Source: Lysobacteraceae bacterium
GTDB taxonomy: Bacteria; Pseudomonadota; Gammaproteobacteria; Xanthomonadales; Wenzhouxiangellaceae
Assembly (NCBI GenBank): GCA_020201235.1
Contig: JAIVHD010000073.1
Location: 1 to 10,417, forward strand
Direction of reading: 5' to 3'
DNA: 10,417 nt
Shown: positions 7,012-10,417 of the stretch, in pieces
Layout: the number at the start of each line of letters is the position of its first letter
Position numbering within the stretch: position 1 is the first letter of the stretch
Made by a program: the position numbers and the translations under genes
Notes under the pieces: generated by a model
The model's input: the letters and a program-made list of their open reading frames with translations, nothing else
The model's database searches: none
What the model was told of the DNA's origin: nothing

Positions 7012-8115
7012 ATGTCACGTCCTCTCAAGCCCCCCAAGCATCCGGTCTTCGGCGAATCCAGCGCTTCCGGCACGCTCGGCAGCAAGCGCACGGTGCCGCA
7101 TTGGCTTGCGCACCTGCAGACTGCGGTCATTCTTTTCGACGAGCGGCTACAGCCGCAATACCTGAATCCTGCGGCAGAAGACATGCTGGGCATTTCCGGC
7201 GCGCGCGCAACCGAGGGCAGGGTACTCGACCAACCGCTTCGCGCATCGAGACTGGCCGGATTAATCGGCCGCGCCGCGAGAGACCAGCGCTCGATTGTGG
7301 TCCAGGATGTTTCCTGGCGGCTCGGGGATGAAACGGTGTGGGTTGATGCGCAGGCCGTGCCGCTGCCGGATGGCTGGATTCTCCTTGAGTTGCACGACGC
7401 GGCCTTGCGCCGTCGAATCCTGGACGAGCACGATCGATCGACGCGCAAGGCATTATCCCGGCACATGGTTCGGCAGTTGGCGCACGAAATCCGCAACCCG
7501 CTGGCAGGCCTGCGCGGTGCGGCGCAATTGCTGGGGCGTGGCGAAATCGAGGAATCGCAGCGCGAACTGACCGAGATTATCTGTCGCGAAGCCGATCGCC
7601 TGCATCGCCTGCTCGACGATCTGCTGACCCCGGCGCGCACGCCGCGGCTAAGTGCTATCAATGTGCACGAGCCGGTAGAACGATTGTGCTCGCTGCTGCG
7701 GGCCGAAGCGCCGGAGCGGGTCGCGGTGATCCGAGATTACGATCCCAGCCTGCCGACGGTGGACCTGGACCACGACCAGATCCTGCAGGCGCTGCTCAAC
7801 CTGGGGCGCAACGCGCTGCAAGCCGGCGCGACCGAAATCAGGCTGCGCACGCGCTCGGCCAGCCACATCACCTGGGCCGGTCGCCTGCATCGCCTGGCGG
7901 TGGTCGTGGAGATCATCGACAATGGACCGGGCGTGCCCGATGAATTGACCGATTCGCTGTTCTTTCCACTGGTGACCTCACGCGAGGAAGGCACGGGCCT
8001 TGGCTTGTCGATCTCGCAGGAAATCGCCGATCGCCACGGCGGCCACATCGCATTCGAAAGCCGCCCCGGCTGGACGGTCTTCAGGATCCTGCTGCCGGTT
8101 CCCGATTCGCATTGA
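7012..8115 (+). CDS. ntrB: Nitrogen regulation sensor histidine kinase NtrB
   Basis: This 367-residue cytoplasmic kinase phosphorylates or dephosphorylates NtrC according to the nitrogen signal passed on by P-II. A PAS domain fills about residues 30-130 (HLQTAVILFDERLQPQYLNP). The dimerisation and phosphoacceptor helix carries LAHEIRNPLAGLRGAAQLL with His158. The ATP-binding domain has the N-box LLNLGRNALQ (Asn267), the G1 box DNGPGVP at 303-309 and the G2 box GTGLGL at 327-332. It has no membrane segment, as expected for NtrB. ATG 7012 is preferred to an in-frame TTG at 7006, since it gives a normal NtrB start; no clear ribosome binding site precedes either. The ntrC gene follows after 58 bp on the same strand, and the sigma-54-dependent P-II gene lies beyond it, which agrees with the assignment. 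Confidence 0.95.
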   Translation: MSRPLKPPKHPVFGESSASGTLGSKRTVPHWLAHLQTAVILFDERLQPQYLNPAAEDMLGISGARATEGRVLDQPLRASRLAGLIGRAARDQRSIVVQDVSWRLGDETVWVDAQAVPLPDGWILLELHDAALRRRILDEHDRSTRKALSRHMVRQLAHEIRNPLAGLRGAAQLLGRGEIEESQRELTEIICREADRLHRLLDDLLTPARTPRLSAINVHEPVERLCSLLRAEAPERVAVIRDYDPSLPTVDLDHDQILQALLNLGRNALQAGATEIRLRTRSASHITWAGRLHRLAVVVEIIDNGPGVPDELTDSLFFPLVTSREEGTGLGLSISQEIADRHGGHIAFESRPGWTVFRILLPVPDSH

Positions 8116-8139
8116 GGCCGGCCTGGGCGCGCTCTAAAT

Positions 8140-8166
8140 TTCACAGGATTAACGACGGGGTACACT
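8140..8166 (+). promoter_or_regulatory. Possible internal promoter of ntrC (leaderless type)
   Basis: In the 58-bp ntrB-ntrC gap, TTCACA (8140-8145, five of six to the -35 consensus) and TACACT (8161-8166, four of six to the -10 consensus) are 15 bp apart, which is short. TACACT ends seven bases before the ntrC ATG, so transcription would start at or next to the start codon. No good ribosome binding site precedes that ATG, which fits a leaderless message but does not prove one. Confidence 0.25.
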
Positions 8167-8173
8167 TGCGGCC

Positions 8174-9574
8174 ATGAACAAAGCCAATGCCGAGATCTGG
8201 ATTGTCGACGACGACGCCTCGATTCGTCGCGTTCTTTCGCGCGCCCTGGCCGGCGCTGGTTTTTCGGTGCGTGACTTCGAGTGTGCCGAAGCGGTGCTGG
8301 GGGCGCTGGATCAGGTTCCAGCAGGGCAATGCCCCGAAGTCCTGATCAGCGACCTGCGTATGCCGGGGGGCTCTGGTCTGGACCTGCTCGAGCGCGTACG
8401 AGCCCGCCTGCGCGACTTGCCGGTGATCATCATGACCGCCTATGCCGATCTCGACAACACGGTTGCGGCGCTGAAGGGCGGCGCATTCGAGTTTCTGCCC
8501 AAGCCGTTCGACCTCGATGAAGCGATCGGCCTGGTCCATCGCGCGTTGGAAAAAAGCAGTGCGGACGCAAGCCGCACAAATACCTCCGACAGTACCTCAC
8601 TGATTGGCTCCGCGCCGGCCATGCAGGAAGTGTTTCGGGTCATCGGTCGCCTGTCCAACAGCCATTTAAACGTGCTGCTGATCGGCGAGTCGGGCACCGG
8701 CAAAGAGTGCATCTCGCGCGCCCTGCACGAAAGTTCACCGCGTGCCGGTCGCCCGTTTATCGCATTGAACGTGGCGGCAATCCCTTCGGATTTGCTGGAA
8801 TCGGAGTTGTTCGGTTACGAAAAGGGCGCGTTCAGCGGCGCCGATCAGGCGCGGGCGGGGTATTTCGAACAAGCCGACGGAGGCTGTCTGTTCCTGGATG
8901 AAATCGGCGACATGCCGCCGCCGTTGCAGGCCAAGCTGCTGCGGGTGCTGGCCGAGGGCGAGTTCTACCGTCTCGGCGGACGTCAATGCATGAGCGCCGA
9001 TGTACGCATCATCGCCGCAACCAACCGCGATCTCGAGCAGGCGGTCAGCGAAGGCCGGTTTCGCGAAGATTTATACCATCGGCTCAACGTTGTCCAGTTG
9101 CGCATTCCCCCGCTGAAGGATCGACGCGACGATGTGCCCTTGCTGCTCGATCATTACTTGCAGCGCGCGGCCGATGAACTCGGTACATCCAGAAAGCATC
9201 TTGGCCGCGATGCCCTGAACCGGCTGGTGGCCTACGACTGGCCGGGCAATATCCGCGAACTGGTCAACCTCTGTCGACGCCTGACGGCGCTTGTGCCGGG
9301 CTCCGAAATTCGTGTTGACGATTTGCCGTTCACGTCCAGCGCGCGCGAACCCAGTGCCGCCTGGACCGAACCGCTGCGGTCCTGGGCGCGCATCGGGCTT
9401 GCCGGGAAACCCGACGATCTGCTCCCGGAAGCGGTTTCCCGGCTGGAGCAATGCCTGATCGAGGAGGCCTTGAAAGCCACCGGTGGCCAGCGCGCCGAAG
9501 CCGCCGCCATGCTGGGGATCGGCCGCAACACGCTCACCCGTAAACTCCCGCATGCCCAGGGAGGCTCTGATTAA
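8174..9574 (+). CDS. ntrC: Nitrogen response regulator NtrC (sigma-54 activator)
   Basis: This 466-residue protein has the three-part NtrC design and is close to E. coli NtrC (469) in length. The receiver domain has the acidic pocket DDD at residues 12-14, phospho-acceptor Asp60, Thr88 and Lys110. The AAA+ domain has Walker A GESGTGKE at 171-178, a sigma-54 contact loop that reads GAFSGA at 218-223 instead of the usual GAFTGA, Walker B LFLDEIGD at 239-246, and [10 protein letters not shown] in the arginine-finger region. A Fis-type helix-turn-helix lies at about 437-458 ([17 protein letters not shown]), after which the last eight residues differ from the usual KELG-type tail. It would activate sigma-54 promoters under nitrogen limitation. 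The next gene, for P-II, carries exactly such a promoter and NtrC-type sites. Confidence 0.96.
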   Translation: MNKANAEIWIVDDDASIRRVLSRALAGAGFSVRDFECAEAVLGALDQVPAGQCPEVLISDLRMPGGSGLDLLERVRARLRDLPVIIMTAYADLDNTVAALKGGAFEFLPKPFDLDEAIGLVHRALEKSSADASRTNTSDSTSLIGSAPAMQEVFRVIGRLSNSHLNVLLIGESGTGKECISRALHESSPRAGRPFIALNVAAIPSDLLESELFGYEKGAFSGADQARAGYFEQADGGCLFLDEIGDMPPPLQAKLLRVLAEGEFYRLGGRQCMSADVRIIAATNRDLEQAVSEGRFREDLYHRLNVVQLRIPPLKDRRDDVPLLLDHYLQRAADELGTSRKHLGRDALNRLVAYDWPGNIRELVNLCRRLTALVPGSEIRVDDLPFTSSAREPSAAWTEPLRSWARIGLAGKPDDLLPEAVSRLEQCLIEEALKATGGQRAEAAAMLGIGRNTLTRKLPHAQGGSD

Positions 9575-9590
9575 ACTTTTGCCCGCGTAA

Positions 9591-10169
<579 letters not shown>

Positions 10170-10175
10170 TTCGCC

Positions 10176-10200
10176 TTATTCACCACCCGATCATGAATAA
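10176..10200. repeat. Inverted repeat after the P-II gene carrying the recurrent motif
   Basis: TTATTCA (10176-10182) and TGAATAA (10194-10200) form a perfect 7-bp stem around an 11-base loop. CACCACCCGATC (10181-10192) spans most of the loop and is identical to the one inside the inverted repeat after fetB. It starts six bases after the stop codon. The stem is AT-rich and no T-run follows directly, so it is not a standard terminator; five T at 10218-10222 lie further on. Confidence 0.45.
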
Positions 10201-10228
10201 TCCGGGTTAATCCAGAGTTTTTCTACTC

Positions 10229-10260
10229 AAAAAAAAGCCCACGCCGCGAACGGCGTGGGC
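10229..10260 (-). terminator. Rho-independent terminator of the leftward gene
   Basis: GCCCACGCCG (10237-10246) and CGGCGTGGGC (10251-10260) form a perfect 10-bp GC-rich stem with a CGAA loop. On the minus strand it is followed by eight T (A at 10229-10236), the classic intrinsic terminator. It lies 52 bp past the stop of the gene at 10313. Plus-strand transcripts from the P-II gene would also meet the stem but without a T-run, so it may serve both sides unequally. Confidence 0.85.
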
Positions 10261-10312
10261 CTGGTCTATTGGCTCGGCTGTAGGATCGAACGCCGAGATG
10301 ACCGTCGCACGA

Positions 10313-10417
10313 TCAGAAGCTGACCGTCACGCTATCAGAACAAACGCTGCTGCCGGCCTCGCAGACCTGGTAGGTCAGACTGCCGCCGCCGCGAAAGTTG
10401 GTTGCGTCGGTATAGGC
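10313..10417 (-). CDS. C-terminal end of a probable secreted Ig-like/cadherin-like repeat protein (partial)
   Basis: A minus-strand frame enters from the right edge and ends with TGA at 10313-10315, giving 34 residues. The sequence (SLTYQVCEAGSSVCSDSVTV, then SF and stop) has the look of the last beta strands of an Ig- or cadherin-type repeat, with TYQVC and VTVSF strands and two cysteines (residues 19 and 26 of the fragment) that could form a disulfide outside the cell. Small residues (Gly, Ser, Thr) dominate, as in secreted repeat proteins. The strong terminator 52 bp downstream supports a real gene end. The full architecture lies outside the window, so the function is unknown. Confidence 0.6.
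   Translation of the reverse strand, partial: AYTDATNFRGGGSLTYQVCEAGSSVCSDSVTVSF

Noticed and set aside
9535..9574. Frameshift at the end of ntrC, since the tail PHAQGGSD is unlike the usual KELG ending
   Set aside because: No other frame restores the usual ending; the helix-turn-helix is complete before this point, so ordinary tail divergence is the simpler view.

Overview
The window is a GC-rich piece of bacterial chromosome, almost fully coding. It suggests a gammaproteobacterium: HrpB helicase, NtrB/NtrC, a P-II protein and a FetA/FetB-type ABC pair occur together, coding regions are strongly GC-biased at third positions, and a sigma-54 promoter is present. A Xanthomonadales/Chromatiales-like lineage is a guess; nothing here fixes the genus. 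I see no tRNA, rRNA, CRISPR array, insertion sequence or phage gene.

Layout. (1) 3-89: C-terminal tail of an unidentified plus-strand gene. (2) 239-1744: membrane-anchored phospholipase D-superfamily protein, plus strand. (3) 5096-1784, minus strand: a two-gene unit of a DUF819-family membrane protein followed after 16 bp by the DEAH-type helicase hrpB, convergent with the phospholipase D gene. (4) 5097-5300: divergent control region with three imperfect TGAATC repeats. (5) 5301-6732, plus strand: a candidate 23-residue leader ORF whose stop overlaps the start of a FetA-like ATPase gene, which overlaps the FetB permease gene by four bases. The ATPase is unusual because it lacks the H-loop region and the Q-loop glutamine. 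(6) 7012-9574: ntrB-ntrC, the nitrogen two-component system. (7) 9575-9830: a regulatory region with a hairpin, two NtrC-type dyads 31 bp apart and a near-consensus sigma-54 promoter. (8) 9831-10169: P-II signal protein. (9) 10229-10417: an intrinsic terminator facing left and the C-terminal end of a minus-strand gene for a probable secreted repeat protein.

The right half reads as one nitrogen-control module. P-II (Tyr51, the uridylylation site) reports nitrogen status to NtrB. NtrB phosphorylates NtrC at Asp60, and NtrC~P would activate sigma-54 transcription of the P-II gene from the sites just downstream of ntrC. Neither glnA nor amtB, common partners of these genes, lies in the window.

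The main points for a second look are the FetA-like ATPase without its catalytic switch regions, the short cysteine-bearing ORF coupled to it, and a 12-base motif (CACCACCCGATC or one mismatch) found in three intergenic regions, twice in the loop of an inverted repeat.
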